Below, in pieces: positions 24,422 to 32,603 of a stretch of 36,408 nt of DNA (its first letter is position 1; each line of letters opens with the position of its first letter). The translations under genes and the position numbers were made by a program. Origin of the DNA: an uncultured Bacteroidaceae bacterium (GTDB taxonomy: Bacteria; Bacteroidota; Bacteroidia; Bacteroidales; Bacteroidaceae); assembly GCA_905234555.1 (NCBI GenBank), contig CAJOHO010000018.1, positions 1 through 36,408 of the forward strand, given 5' to 3'. Below the pieces are notes generated by a model, which was given only the letters and a program-made list of their open reading frames with translations, was not told the DNA's origin and searched no databases.

Positions 24422-24470
24422 TCGCCCCCGTCATCGGGGGACAGAACCCCCCAAGGGGGAGTGAAGTGGC
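24422..24470 (+). repeat. Family A palindromes in the gap before the macroglobulin gene
   Basis: Two hairpins lie close together: CCCCCG/CGGGGG around TCAT (24425-24440), and CCCCCC-AA-GGGGG (24447-24459). The second belongs to family A. The rest of this 225-bp gap holds a weaker AACCC/GGGG-type palindrome near 24370 and no gene. A TAACTTTA sequence just before the macroglobulin ATG resembles a -7 box but lies too close to be convincing. Confidence 0.6.
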
Positions 24471-24530
24471 GCCCTTGATTGTCGAAATGTCGAAATAACG
24501 AAAAACCGTAAACCGCATAACTTTAACCTT

Positions 24531-27500
24531 ATGAAAAACTTTGCAAAGATGATGAAGAAATCAGCAGCCGCCATTGTGGCGCTGACATTAGGGACATCCA
24601 ACGTTCAGGCAGGTGTTCCCCTTGACGAATACGATGTGCTGTGGGGCGAAGTCGCTCATCTGCAAGAGAAAGGACAGCCCAAGTCTGCCATCGAAGTCGC
24701 TGAGAAAATCTACAAACGGGCTGAAAAAGAGAACAATTTCGGCCAGCAGCTCAAAGCCGGACTCTCCATCATGGCGATGCGGCAGGACATCTCCACCGAC
24801 AGCGTGGTGGTCGATGTCAAGAAGCTGGAAGCCTGGCCTGTGCTTCAGAACCCGTCACCTGGCGACGAACCTCAGACCAAAGCCCAGCGTGCCTTGACCC
24901 ACGCCCTCATTGCCAGCGTCTATCAACGGATGCTTCGTTCCAGCCTGGCTTGGCAGGACGACGAAGCCAAAGCCTCGTTCGAAGCCAAGATGGCAGAACA
25001 TATTGAGGCTTCGCTGACAGAGCGGGACCAGCTGCTGGGTGTGAACGTCGAAGCCTACGCACCTCTTTATTCTAAGGGTTCCGACAGCCAGTTCTATGAG
25101 AACGATGCCCTTTCCCTCCTCATGGACTTTCTGGAGAATCAGGGAATGGTGGGTGAAGAACAGCTTTGGGAACTCCGCTGCTGGTGTGCCGACAGTTACC
25201 AGGCAAAGGGAATGCGCGATGCTTACATCCTGCAGAAACTGCAGGCGCTGCAGAAACAGCGTAACCTGAAGAAGAAAGCCCTGCGCCTCTCCACAAAGGA
25301 CTACTACGCACAGCTGAAGGAAATCTACGAGAACAACCTCGACACCGAAGCGGCTGCCGAAGCCTGCTATCTCTACCTCAAGTCAGCACCGAGCCTAACC
25401 GATCAGGAACGCTACGACTTGGCGGAAAAGCTCAAGACCAACTGGGAGAAAGCATCTGTCCGCGGTAAGTTCGGTCTCTTGCAGGAATCTTTGCTCCGAC
25501 CCGCCCTCTCCGCTGAGTTCCTGGAGAAGAAAGTAGCAGGAAAGCCCTTCCCTGTGGTCATTGCCCACCGCAACGTCAAGACGGCACAGATCGTCACCAC
25601 CATCGATCCTGACTCGAAAGCCATGAAGCAGTTCGACAAGTCGCTCCTGCCAAAACCCATCGACCTCACGTTCGACTATCAGGAAGGAACTTGCGAACCG
25701 ACGAAGTACGACACCATCATGATGACCCTGCCGGCAGGCGAATTCCGCATCATGGCTAAGTCTGGCGAATCTTCCAGCTACGACTACCGCGTGCGTCTCA
25801 CCTCGCTCCAGCTCACCTGCATCTCCCTGCCAGAGGAAGGAAATATCGCCTGCGTGGTCGATGCCATCACAGGGAAGCCTATACAGGGCTGCGAAGTCAT
25901 CAGCACGTGGGAAGAGCGTGTGAAGGACAAATGGGAAACCAAGACAGAGACCTATAAGACCGATGCACAGGGTCAGGCGCATATCAGCATCAAGACCCAT
26001 CAGGTGAAGGCACAACTCACGCCCACCGATGCCACCACCTACATGTATGCCTCCTACTCGATGCCCGACAGCATCAAGGAAAGCAAGCAGGAAATCCGCT
26101 ACCGCGTCTATACCGACCGAGCCATCTATCGCCCAGGACAGACCGTTCACGTCTCCGGACTCGTCTATACCGAGAAGGACGACGAACGCCACGCTGTCGG
26201 CAATAGACAGGTGGAGGTGACTCTCTACGACGCCAACTATCAGGAAGTAGAGAAGAAGACCGTCACCACCGACGACTTCGGCACCGGCTCCTGCGACTTC
26301 ATATTGCCCACCGACCGTCTGAACGGAAAGTTCCAGGTCCAGTTCGGCAAGACCTCCGAATACATCCAAGTGGAAGAATACAAACGGCCTACCTACACCG
26401 TCGAGTTCGAGCCAGTGAAGGATAACTTCGCCTTAGGCGACACCATCGACCTCTGCGGCTATGCCAAAACCTACAGCGGCGTACCCGTTCAGGGAGCTAC
26501 CGTGAAATATACCACCATGCGTAGCGAAGCTACGTTCCGCTCTTGGTGGTATCGCGACAACCGCTGGGAAGAAACCGCCAACGGCGAAGTCGTTACCGAT
26601 GCCGACGGACGCTTCACCATCCGTATGGTCCTCCAGAACGAGAACGACGCAGAGCTGCTGCTCTTCCGCACCGACGTGGATGTCACCGATCAGGCTGGCG
26701 AAAGCCACAGCAACAGCAAGACCATCCGCATCTCGAAGCAGGAGTTCGCCCTCAGCATCAGCCTCCGCAGCAATGTGGAAGTGGAAGACAAGAAAACAGC
26801 CAACGTCACCGTCAACGCCTCCAATTCGCAGGGACAGCCTGTAGAGGTGAAGGGAACCTGGCGACTCCTTTCCTACAACCGCGTCACGAAGGAGTTTGCC
26901 ACCGAAGTGGCGAACGGCAATTTCACTTCCGACAAGGAATTCACCCTGCCCCACCTCGCCAACCTGCCGCTGGGTACCTACCGCTTCGAAGCCCACGCCA
27001 CCGACGGCAAGGGTAACGACATCGAGGACAGCGACGAGTTCGTGCTCTGGTCGTCGAAGCGCAAGGAAGAGATGAACCTGAAGAAAGACTGGGTCTATGT
27101 GCCCAGCAGCACCTTCAACGAAGAGAGTCCCATCGACATCTGGTATGCTACCGCCGAGGACGATGCCTATACCTATTTATATATGACGTCCTACGATCAC
27201 GTCACGAGGAAGGAAATCGGCACTCGTTCACGCACCATCTGCCACCAGCGCATCGAATGCACCGATGAGTATCGCAACGGAGTTGCCTTCCTCTTCACCT
27301 ACGCCAAGAACAGCGAGTGGCACGAAGAACGACGCACCTTCTCCTACTCCGCACCCTACAAGTACCTGAAGTTTGCCTGGAAGACCTTCCGCGACAAGCT
27401 CACACCTGGACAGGAAGAGACCTGGACGCTCTCCATCCTCGACAGCGAAGGAAAGCCTGTTCCTGCACAGCTGCTCGCCACTATGTACGACGCATCCCTC

Positions 27501-30269
27501 GATGCCTTCGTCACCCACGGCTTCCCCTTCTCGCTCTGGCGCGTCACCCACTCGCCCGATGTGCGTCTCCGTCATTCCAACCTCAACAGCACCGGAACCA
27601 TCTCCATCCGCTTCCCATCAACCTCCCTCTCCGAGTTCTACCGCAACTACAACCGGCTCCAGCCCTACAGTCATTACGTGGAACTCTATCAGGACTATCG
27701 CTTCCGTCGCGAACGGCTGAATGCAGGCGGACGACTTCTCCGTAGTGCTGCTAAATATGATTCGGGAGCCGTTCTCTTGGAAGATGCCGCACCGATGGCA
27801 AACCTCAAGATGGCAGTAGCCGACGGCGAAGCAAGCGAAGAAGCTGCGGTTGAACCGGCAGCCGAAGCTCCGAAGGAGCCTGAGACCAATAAGGTACGCG
27901 AGAACTTCAACGAGACCGCTTTCTTCTATCCCAACCTGCTCACCGACCAGGACGGCAACGTCACCATCTCCTTCACGCTGCCTGAGAGCCTTACCAAGTG
28001 GAAGTTCCTCGGCTTGGCCCACACCAAGGACATGTACTACAACACCACCTCCGAGGAAATCATCGCCAGCAAGGACTTCATGGTGCAGCCCAACATGCCT
28101 CGGTTCGTCCGCATGAACGACCAGCTCACCATCACCTCGCGCGTCATCAACCAATGCGAGAAGACCGTTAGCGGTACGGCTCAGATGCGTCTCATCGACC
28201 CACAGACCGACGCTGTGGTTTACACCTCCGAAGTGCCGTTCAGCGTGGAAGCAGGCAAGACCTCCTCTGTCAGCTTCGACTACCAGGTGCCTGAGACCTA
28301 CCCCATGCTCATCTGCGAAGTCACAGGTACGGGCGGCGGATTCATCGACGGAGAACGCAACTGGCTCCCTGTGCTGACCGATAAGAAATTCATCACCGAG
28401 ACCGTTCCGTTCTACTTCCTCGGCAACGAGACAGAGAAGGACATCGACCTCTCCACCCTCTTCAACAACAACTCCTCCACTGCCACCCAGCGCAGCATGA
28501 CCTTCGAATACACCGACAACCCGTCGTGGACCGCCGTACTCGCCCTCCACGCTGTGACCAATCCGGAGAACGACAACGCCATCGCCTGGTCGGCAGCACT
28601 CTATGCCAACCGCGTCGCCCAGCACCTCGCCACACGCATGCCTCGTCTCCAGGGACTCATCGAGCAGTGGAAGAACGAGAAGGGTGAGGAAACCACCCTG
28701 CAGAGCGAGTTGGAGAAGAACAAGGAACTCAAGGAAATCCTCCTGCAGGAAACCCCTTGGGTGCTCGATGCCCAGCAGGAGACCAAACAGCGGCAGATGA
28801 TCTGCCAACTCTTCGACAAGGACCTCCTCGACCAGCGCATCCTCACAGCCACCGAGAAACTCCAGAAGTGGCAGTTCTCGAATGGCGGCTGGGGCTGGTA
28901 CGAAGGCATGAAGCACAACTACTACACCACCCTTGCCGTAGTTTCCGACCTCGCCATGCTCAACGACTACCTCATCTCGCAGGACATCCACGACAAGGAA
29001 ATCGAGAAGATGCTCCACAAGGGCATCAAGTACCTCGACACAGAGGAACTCAAGGACTACAAGGAATTCTACAAGAAGCACAAGAAAGTGCTCCCTGCCG
29101 AAAGCACCTGTCAGTACCTCTATGCCAAAGCTATCAGTCATGCCGACACCGACAGCAAGTCCGTCGCTGCCATGAAGAAAGACTACCTCAACCGCATGGA
29201 GCGTAACATCAACGAACTCACCATGTACGGACGCGCCAACACAGCTGTCATCCTGCTGGCTAACGGACGCACCTCTGCCGGCACCCAGTTCGTTCGCTCT
29301 CTCCGCGAATACACCGTGCTGAAAGCAGGCGTAGGACGCTATTTCGACACCGAACGAGCCTACTACTCCTGGCGCGACTACAAGCTGCCCACCCACATCG
29401 CAGCCATGAAGGCAATGAAGCTCACCGCCTCCACCTTCGCCGACAGCCAGGACTACCTGCTCCAGATGCAGCTGTGGCTCCTGCGCCAGAAGCAGGTGCA
29501 GACCTGGGACAACGAGATGAACACCATCGCTGCCGTCGATCTCCTCCTCACCATCTCACCGGAGGCCACCTTCCACGAAGTCCGCACACCTCAGGTAACA
29601 ATGGGCACCAGTCCGCTCACTCTCAACGCCCAGACCGCCAGCATCGGCTACACCAAGACTCCCGTCCCCGCCGACATCGTCGCCTCACAGCCACAAACCC
29701 TCCACGTCTCCATCCCATCTGATAGTGAAGTAACTACAACTCCCCTCCCCCTTGGGGGAGGTCGGGAAGGGGCTTCCATCTCCTGGGGCTGCGTCTATGG
29801 CCAGTGTCTCGAATCCCAGAGCAAGCTCTCTGCCACCGAAGGCGAACTGCGCATTGAACGCAAGACCTACGTAGAGCGCGTCATCGACGGTCAGACCCAA
29901 TGGGTAGCAGTAGCTGAAGGCGAAAGCCTCTCCGTAGGCGACAAGATTCGTATGCGTCACATCATCACAGCCGACCGCGACCTCGACTTCGTGCAGGTAC
30001 GTTCACAGCACGCAGCCTGTCTCGAACCTCTCCGCACCCTCTCCGGCTACCAGCAGATGGGTGGACGCGGCTGCTACCTCGTGCTCCACGATGCCAGCGC
30101 CGACCTCCTCTTCGACCGCTTCATCAAAGGCACCGCCACCCTCGACCTCGACCTCTATGTCACACATCCAGGCATCTACCAGCAAGGCGTAGCCACCATC
30201 CAGTGCGCCTACGCACCCGCCTTCTCAGGTCACAGCAGCGGAGCCACCATCACCGTCAAAGGGAAGTAA
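24531..30269 (+). CDS. Alpha-2-macroglobulin-family protein, thioester motif absent
   Basis: This 1912-residue exported protein has a signal peptide (to about VQA, residue 27). A helical N-terminal region follows (about 30-320), then a series of beta-sandwich macroglobulin domains. The MG2 signature TDRAIYRPGQTVHVSG lies at about 526-541. The A2M domain with its FFYPNLLTDQDGNVTISF hallmark is at about 1128-1145, then the helical thioester-type domain (about 1330-1640), and the ending YAPAFSGHSSG. I find no CxEQ-type thioester motif, so it resembles thioester-lacking bacterial members such as YfaS. These are thought to trap proteases or guard the envelope. There is no lipobox, so it should be periplasmic. 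Residues ~1736-1750 come from a family A repeat. No pbpC lies nearby. Confidence 0.9.
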   Translation: MKNFAKMMKKSAAAIVALTLGTSNVQAGVPLDEYDVLWGEVAHLQEKGQPKSAIEVAEKIYKRAEKENNFGQQLKAGLSIMAMRQDISTDSVVVDVKKLEAWPVLQNPSPGDEPQTKAQRALTHALIASVYQRMLRSSLAWQDDEAKASFEAKMAEHIEASLTERDQLLGVNVEAYAPLYSKGSDSQFYENDALSLLMDFLENQGMVGEEQLWELRCWCADSYQAKGMRDAYILQKLQALQKQRNLKKKALRLSTKDYYAQLKEIYENNLDTEAAAEACYLYLKSAPSLTDQERYDLAEKLKTNWEKASVRGKFGLLQESLLRPALSAEFLEKKVAGKPFPVVIAHRNVKTAQIVTTIDPDSKAMKQFDKSLLPKPIDLTFDYQEGTCEPTKYDTIMMTLPAGEFRIMAKSGESSSYDYRVRLTSLQLTCISLPEEGNIACVVDAITGKPIQGCEVISTWEERVKDKWETKTETYKTDAQGQAHISIKTHQVKAQLTPTDATTYMYASYSMPDSIKESKQEIRYRVYTDRAIYRPGQTVHVSGLVYTEKDDERHAVGNRQVEVTLYDANYQEVEKKTVTTDDFGTGSCDFILPTDRLNGKFQVQFGKTSEYIQVEEYKRPTYTVEFEPVKDNFALGDTIDLCGYAKTYSGVPVQGATVKYTTMRSEATFRSWWYRDNRWEETANGEVVTDADGRFTIRMVLQNENDAELLLFRTDVDVTDQAGESHSNSKTIRISKQEFALSISLRSNVEVEDKKTANVTVNASNSQGQPVEVKGTWRLLSYNRVTKEFATEVANGNFTSDKEFTLPHLANLPLGTYRFEAHATDGKGNDIEDSDEFVLWSSKRKEEMNLKKDWVYVPSSTFNEESPIDIWYATAEDDAYTYLYMTSYDHVTRKEIGTRSRTICHQRIECTDEYRNGVAFLFTYAKNSEWHEERRTFSYSAPYKYLKFAWKTFRDKLTPGQEETWTLSILDSEGKPVPAQLLATMYDASLDAFVTHGFPFSLWRVTHSPDVRLRHSNLNSTGTISIRFPSTSLSEFYRNYNRLQPYSHYVELYQDYRFRRERLNAGGRLLRSAAKYDSGAVLLEDAAPMANLKMAVADGEASEEAAVEPAAEAPKEPETNKVRENFNETAFFYPNLLTDQDGNVTISFTLPESLTKWKFLGLAHTKDMYYNTTSEEIIASKDFMVQPNMPRFVRMNDQLTITSRVINQCEKTVSGTAQMRLIDPQTDAVVYTSEVPFSVEAGKTSSVSFDYQVPETYPMLICEVTGTGGGFIDGERNWLPVLTDKKFITETVPFYFLGNETEKDIDLSTLFNNNSSTATQRSMTFEYTDNPSWTAVLALHAVTNPENDNAIAWSAALYANRVAQHLATRMPRLQGLIEQWKNEKGEETTLQSELEKNKELKEILLQETPWVLDAQQETKQRQMICQLFDKDLLDQRILTATEKLQKWQFSNGGWGWYEGMKHNYYTTLAVVSDLAMLNDYLISQDIHDKEIEKMLHKGIKYLDTEELKDYKEFYKKHKKVLPAESTCQYLYAKAISHADTDSKSVAAMKKDYLNRMERNINELTMYGRANTAVILLANGRTSAGTQFVRSLREYTVLKAGVGRYFDTERAYYSWRDYKLPTHIAAMKAMKLTASTFADSQDYLLQMQLWLLRQKQVQTWDNEMNTIAAVDLLLTISPEATFHEVRTPQVTMGTSPLTLNAQTASIGYTKTPVPADIVASQPQTLHVSIPSDSEVTTTPLPLGGGREGASISWGCVYGQCLESQSKLSATEGELRIERKTYVERVIDGQTQWVAVAEGESLSVGDKIRMRHIITADRDLDFVQVRSQHAACLEPLRTLSGYQQMGGRGCYLVLHDASADLLFDRFIKGTATLDLDLYVTHPGIYQQGVATIQCAYAPAFSGHSSGATITVKGK
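29738..29776 (-). repeat. Family A repeat inserted in frame in the macroglobulin gene
   Basis: AACTCCCCTCCCCC-TTG-GGGGAGG followed by TCGGGAAGGGGC encodes TTTPLPLGGGREGAS. With its flank AGTAACTAC, it matches the reverse complement of the copy at 16010-16042 over about 45 bp, including the flank. It interrupts the last domain in a likely surface loop and keeps the frame. Confidence 0.85.
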
Positions 30270-30275
30270 CCACAC

Positions 30276-30324
30276 CCGTGCAGCACGGTCCCTGTGCAGA
30301 AAAGCATAAAGCCGTGCTGCACGG
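30276..30324 (+). repeat. 13-bp inverted repeat after the macroglobulin gene
   Basis: CCGTGCAGCACGG (30276-30288) and CCGTGCTGCACGG (30312-30324) are exact reverse complements separated by 23 bp. Each arm is itself a near-perfect palindrome. There is no T-run afterwards. It could act as a hairpin that separates the macroglobulin and LRR transcripts, or bind a dimeric protein. Confidence 0.8.
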
Positions 30325-30361
30325 TTATCGCTTTAATAGAAACTTAAAAACAACAAAGAAT

Positions 30362-31282
30362 ATGATGAAAAGAAACAGAATGATAGTATGGCTGATGGCG
30401 TGTGTGTTGAGCATGCCGTTCGCGATGGTTTCGTGTAGTAGCGACGACGACGAACCGAAGACACCCTCGGAGAACAACGTGGCAGGACTGCCCCTACTCA
30501 CTGAGACAGAAGATGGCCTCTATACCGACGGGAAGATGAAGTTTGAAATCAAAGATGCTGATGGTCGCACGCTGTCGTTAAAAACTTTGGTGGAATATGA
30601 CACCTATACATCCCTCGACATTCCTGCCTACGTGAATATCAAAGGAAAGCGCTATTCGGTTGTAGAAATCGGGTTAACCGCTTTTCTCGGACCCGATGGT
30701 AATAATGGTTTGAAGAAGGATACAAAGTTGGAAAGCATCACCCTTCCCAACACCCTACAGACCATCCAACATGGGGCTTTTGTAGGGTGCACCGCATTGA
30801 AGTCGATTTTCATTCCTAAGAATGTATCGTATATTGGAGAAGAAATCCCTTTCTGCTTTTGTGATGCTTTGAAGAAGATAGAAGTGGACAAAGCCAATCC
30901 GAACTACGATTCCCGAAACAACAGCAACTGCATCATTCAGACGAAGAAAGGTGTTGTTTTGGTTGGTTGCATGAATTCTGTCATTCCTACAGACCCTGAT
31001 GTGACGAGTATTGCCCCTGCTGCTTTCATAGCCTGCACAGGTCTTGAGAAAATCACCATACCTGCCAACATCACGAAGATAGGAAAGCGTGCTTTTTTTT
31101 ATTGCAATAACCTGAAGGAATTGTCCTGTCTGAGTCCTACACCGCCAACGCTTGAAGATACAGATGTGTTTTATTTCATCCACGAGTCCTGCGTCCTCTA
31201 CGTCCCCAAGGGTTGCAAGGAAACGTACGCAAATGCAGAAAACTGGCCCTTCAAATACGACGACATCGTAGCAATCTATTAA
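30362..31282 (+). CDS. BspA-type leucine-rich-repeat surface lipoprotein
   Basis: This 306-residue protein has a lipoprotein signal ending in PFAMVSC. The residues after the Cys (SSDDDEP) resemble the acidic lipoprotein export signal that sends Bacteroidetes lipoproteins to the cell surface. After a beta domain (about 40-105), BspA/LRR_5 repeats follow from about 105 to 270. Examples are LESITLPNTLQTIQHGAFVG, LKSIFIPKNVSYIG and LEKITIPANITKIGKRAF. The tail CVLYVPKGCKETYANAENW is typical of the family. These proteins bind host or bacterial surface ligands. I chose the first of two adjacent ATGs; the longer frame starts inside the macroglobulin gene and lacks a signal peptide. Confidence 0.88.
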   Translation: MMKRNRMIVWLMACVLSMPFAMVSCSSDDDEPKTPSENNVAGLPLLTETEDGLYTDGKMKFEIKDADGRTLSLKTLVEYDTYTSLDIPAYVNIKGKRYSVVEIGLTAFLGPDGNNGLKKDTKLESITLPNTLQTIQHGAFVGCTALKSIFIPKNVSYIGEEIPFCFCDALKKIEVDKANPNYDSRNNSNCIIQTKKGVVLVGCMNSVIPTDPDVTSIAPAAFIACTGLEKITIPANITKIGKRAFFYCNNLKELSCLSPTPPTLEDTDVFYFIHESCVLYVPKGCKETYANAENWPFKYDDIVAIY

Positions 31283-31328
31283 GCAAGTTACAAACGCTTG
31301 ATGCGTTTATTGAAGAACTCAAAAACTA

Positions 31329-31365
31329 AACCTCCTGTCCGACAACGAATGCCGAGCAGGAGGTT
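31329..31365 (+). terminator. Hairpin after the LRR gene
   Basis: AACCTCCTG and CAGGAGGTT form a perfect 9-bp stem with a 19-nt loop. Only a weak ATAAT tail follows, so termination would be imperfect. It is the only candidate terminator between the LRR and vapBC genes. Confidence 0.5.
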
Positions 31366-31396
31366 ATAATGGCTTCTGAGAAAACTGTATACTGTG

Positions 31397-31422
31397 CGCC
31401 CCCTCTCATGATGAGGGGAGGA
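31397..31422 (+). repeat. Degenerate family A-like palindrome
   Basis: CCCCCTCTCATGATGAGGGG has C/G-rich arms like family A but a TCATGATGA centre instead of the AA loop. It lies 31 bp upstream of the vapBC -33 box. Membership of the family is uncertain. Confidence 0.45.
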
Positions 31423-31452
31423 TCCAAGATATAAAAATTTATGGACGATTTC

Positions 31453-31483
31453 TTTGTGCATTCAGAAATATTCATTAAATTTG
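31453..31483 (+). promoter_or_regulatory. Promoter of the vapBC-type operon
   Basis: TTTG (31453-31456), 19 nt, then TAAATTTG (31476-31483) is a full match to the Bacteroidetes consensus. It places transcription start near 31490 and gives a leader of about 23 nt. A longer reading frame from 31441 overlaps this promoter and was not used. Confidence 0.85.
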
Positions 31484-31512
31484 CAGCCAGAAATCAAATA
31501 ACAACTACAATT

Positions 31513-31806
31513 ATGACAGCAATAGCAAAGAAATTACAGGCTACCCCAATGGCTCCTTATTTCAATTTGCTACAGAGCATGAGCCATGAGGACAAGAAAA
31601 TTGTTATCATGTTCTTAACAGAGTCTTTGGCTGAGAAGAAAGGTGCAGCCGAAGAGCCACAACTGTCCAAGGAAGAGCGGAAGCGCGGACTCATGTCGCT
31701 TGCAGGCTGTTGGAATAACGACCCAGTGGATGCAGGCCGGATGGAAGCAGCCATCAAAGATAGTCGCAAAGGTGAATTCATGCGAGAAATTAATTTGGAT
31801 GACTGA
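31513..31806 (+). CDS. Putative VapB-type antitoxin
   Basis: This 97-residue protein precedes a PIN-domain toxin and shares a 1-bp stop-start overlap (TGATG) with it, the usual toxin-antitoxin layout. The N-terminal half (LQATPMAPYFNLLQSMSHEDKK in part) is predicted helical. The C-terminal half has WNNDPVDAGRMEAAIKDSR, which resembles antitoxin tails that wrap the PIN active site. I do not recognise a classical AbrB or RHH DNA-binding fold, so the family is not fixed. It should neutralise the toxin and may autoregulate the operon. The start at 31513 was chosen to lie after the promoter. Confidence 0.75.
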   Translation: MTAIAKKLQATPMAPYFNLLQSMSHEDKKIVIMFLTESLAEKKGAAEEPQLSKEERKRGLMSLAGCWNNDPVDAGRMEAAIKDSRKGEFMREINLDD

Positions 31807-32225
31807 TGGAAAGGTACCTTCTCGACACTTGCACATGGATTGAGTATTTCCATGAGCGCAATGGCGTAAAAGAACTTGTTGACACCAAGGATATCGACCA
31901 AATCGTAGTATCGGAGATCACTCTTGCAGAGTTGACCTATGGAGCCATGAATAGTTCTGATTATGAAAGACATATCAAGGAACCTGAATGGTTGCGCAGA
32001 TATATCACCGTATATGACATTAGCGATGTTTTTCATGAATACGCGCAAATCCGATGTGCCTTGAACAAGATTAGAAAGAACCTTGATAAAGAAGTAGGCA
32101 GTCTCGACATTTTCATTGGCGCCACAGCTCTCCATTACGACCTGACTGTCATTACAGAGAACACCAAACACTTCAGCCTAATGCCTGGTGTGCGTGTGCA
32201 GAACTGGGTTAATAGGAACAAATAA
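31806..32225 (+). CDS. PIN-domain (VapC-like) ribonuclease toxin
   Basis: This 139-residue protein has the PIN-domain acidic residues in order: D7 in YLLDTCTW, E in SEITLAELTYG near residue 42, D in GSLDIFIGATAL near 100, and the ITENTKHF motif near 117-124. These coordinate Mg2+ for single-strand RNA cleavage; VapC toxins usually cut tRNA or rRNA. The preceding small gene is the likely antitoxin. The protein appears full length. A strong bidirectional terminator follows. Confidence 0.9.
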   Translation: MERYLLDTCTWIEYFHERNGVKELVDTKDIDQIVVSEITLAELTYGAMNSSDYERHIKEPEWLRRYITVYDISDVFHEYAQIRCALNKIRKNLDKEVGSLDIFIGATALHYDLTVITENTKHFSLMPGVRVQNWVNRNK

Positions 32226-32231
32226 CCTTAC

Positions 32232-32270
32232 AAAAAAGCCTCCCAATCCATAGCGGACGGGAGACTTTTT
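32232..32270 (+). terminator. Bidirectional terminator between toxin and smalltalk copy 2
   Basis: CTCCC pairs with GGGAG and TCC pairs with GGA. Outer A and T runs flank the stem on both sides (AAAAAAG..CTTTTTCTTTT), so it can terminate from either strand. Its minus-strand form (AGTCTCCC and ATTGGGAG arms) resembles the hairpin that follows smalltalk copy 1 at 580-613. Confidence 0.85.
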
Positions 32271-32310
32271 CTTTTCTATTCGTCGGAACAATCGCTTGAC
32301 CTGCGGTCGA

Positions 32311-32365
32311 GCCTGCTCACGCTCGGCAAAGCTCAAGCAAGTTTGGCTCTGCTCTCGCTCAATCG
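32311..32365 (-). repeat. Family B repeat, inverted copy
   Basis: On the minus strand it reads GAGCGAGAGCAGAGCCAAAC then TTGCTTGAGCTTTGCCGAG. It lines up with the copies at 22592, 35761 and 35991. It lies between the terminator and smalltalk copy 2. Confidence 0.75.
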
Positions 32366-32390
32366 CAGCCTTCACGCTAAACTCTTCACG

Positions 32391-32510
32391 CTAAACGTAG
32401 AAGGGACCTCTGCCCATGCAGCTGGTGGTGCCCAGTGCGGTGAGGGCTGCGGTGAGGATGGAGACAATCAACTGGATGATTCTCTGCCAAGTTTCTTTAT
32501 TCTTGGTCAT
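32391..32510 (-). CDS. Smalltalk-family micropeptide (39 aa), copy 2
   Basis: The minus strand encodes the same 37 residues as 392-505, followed by Tyr-Val and a TAG stop. There are six synonymous differences from copy 1 (codons 5, 7, 20, 21, 24 and 35) and no amino-acid change. The eight bases before the ATG are also shared. The hydrophobic segment, the single Cys at 31 and the GRGPF ending are identical. As with copy 1, no amidase or HU gene lies next to it. A related terminator hairpin lies 120 bp downstream. Selection on the peptide is the simplest reading. Confidence 0.85.
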   Translation of the reverse strand: MTKNKETWQRIIQLIVSILTAALTALGTTSCMGRGPFYV

Positions 32511-32558
32511 AATCGTACATTTTTCAGTTTTTCTTTTTCCCTTTAGCAGAAAAATGTG

Positions 32559-32566
32559 TAAATTTG
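32559..32566 (+). promoter_or_regulatory. Promoter -7 box for the unknown secreted protein
   Basis: TAAATTTG is an exact -7 match 37 bp before the ATG at 32604. The upstream region is T-rich, but no clear -33 TTTG stands at 19-21 nt. Confidence 0.55.
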
Positions 32567-32603
32567 CACATGAAAACTTCTTTTTTTATTCTCACACTTA
32601 CCA

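Noticed and set aside
27618-29396. 592-aa minus-strand reading frame opposite the macroglobulin gene
   Set aside because: It arises from codon bias in the real gene; its composition is low-complexity Val/Glu/Gly and it has no recognisable domain.
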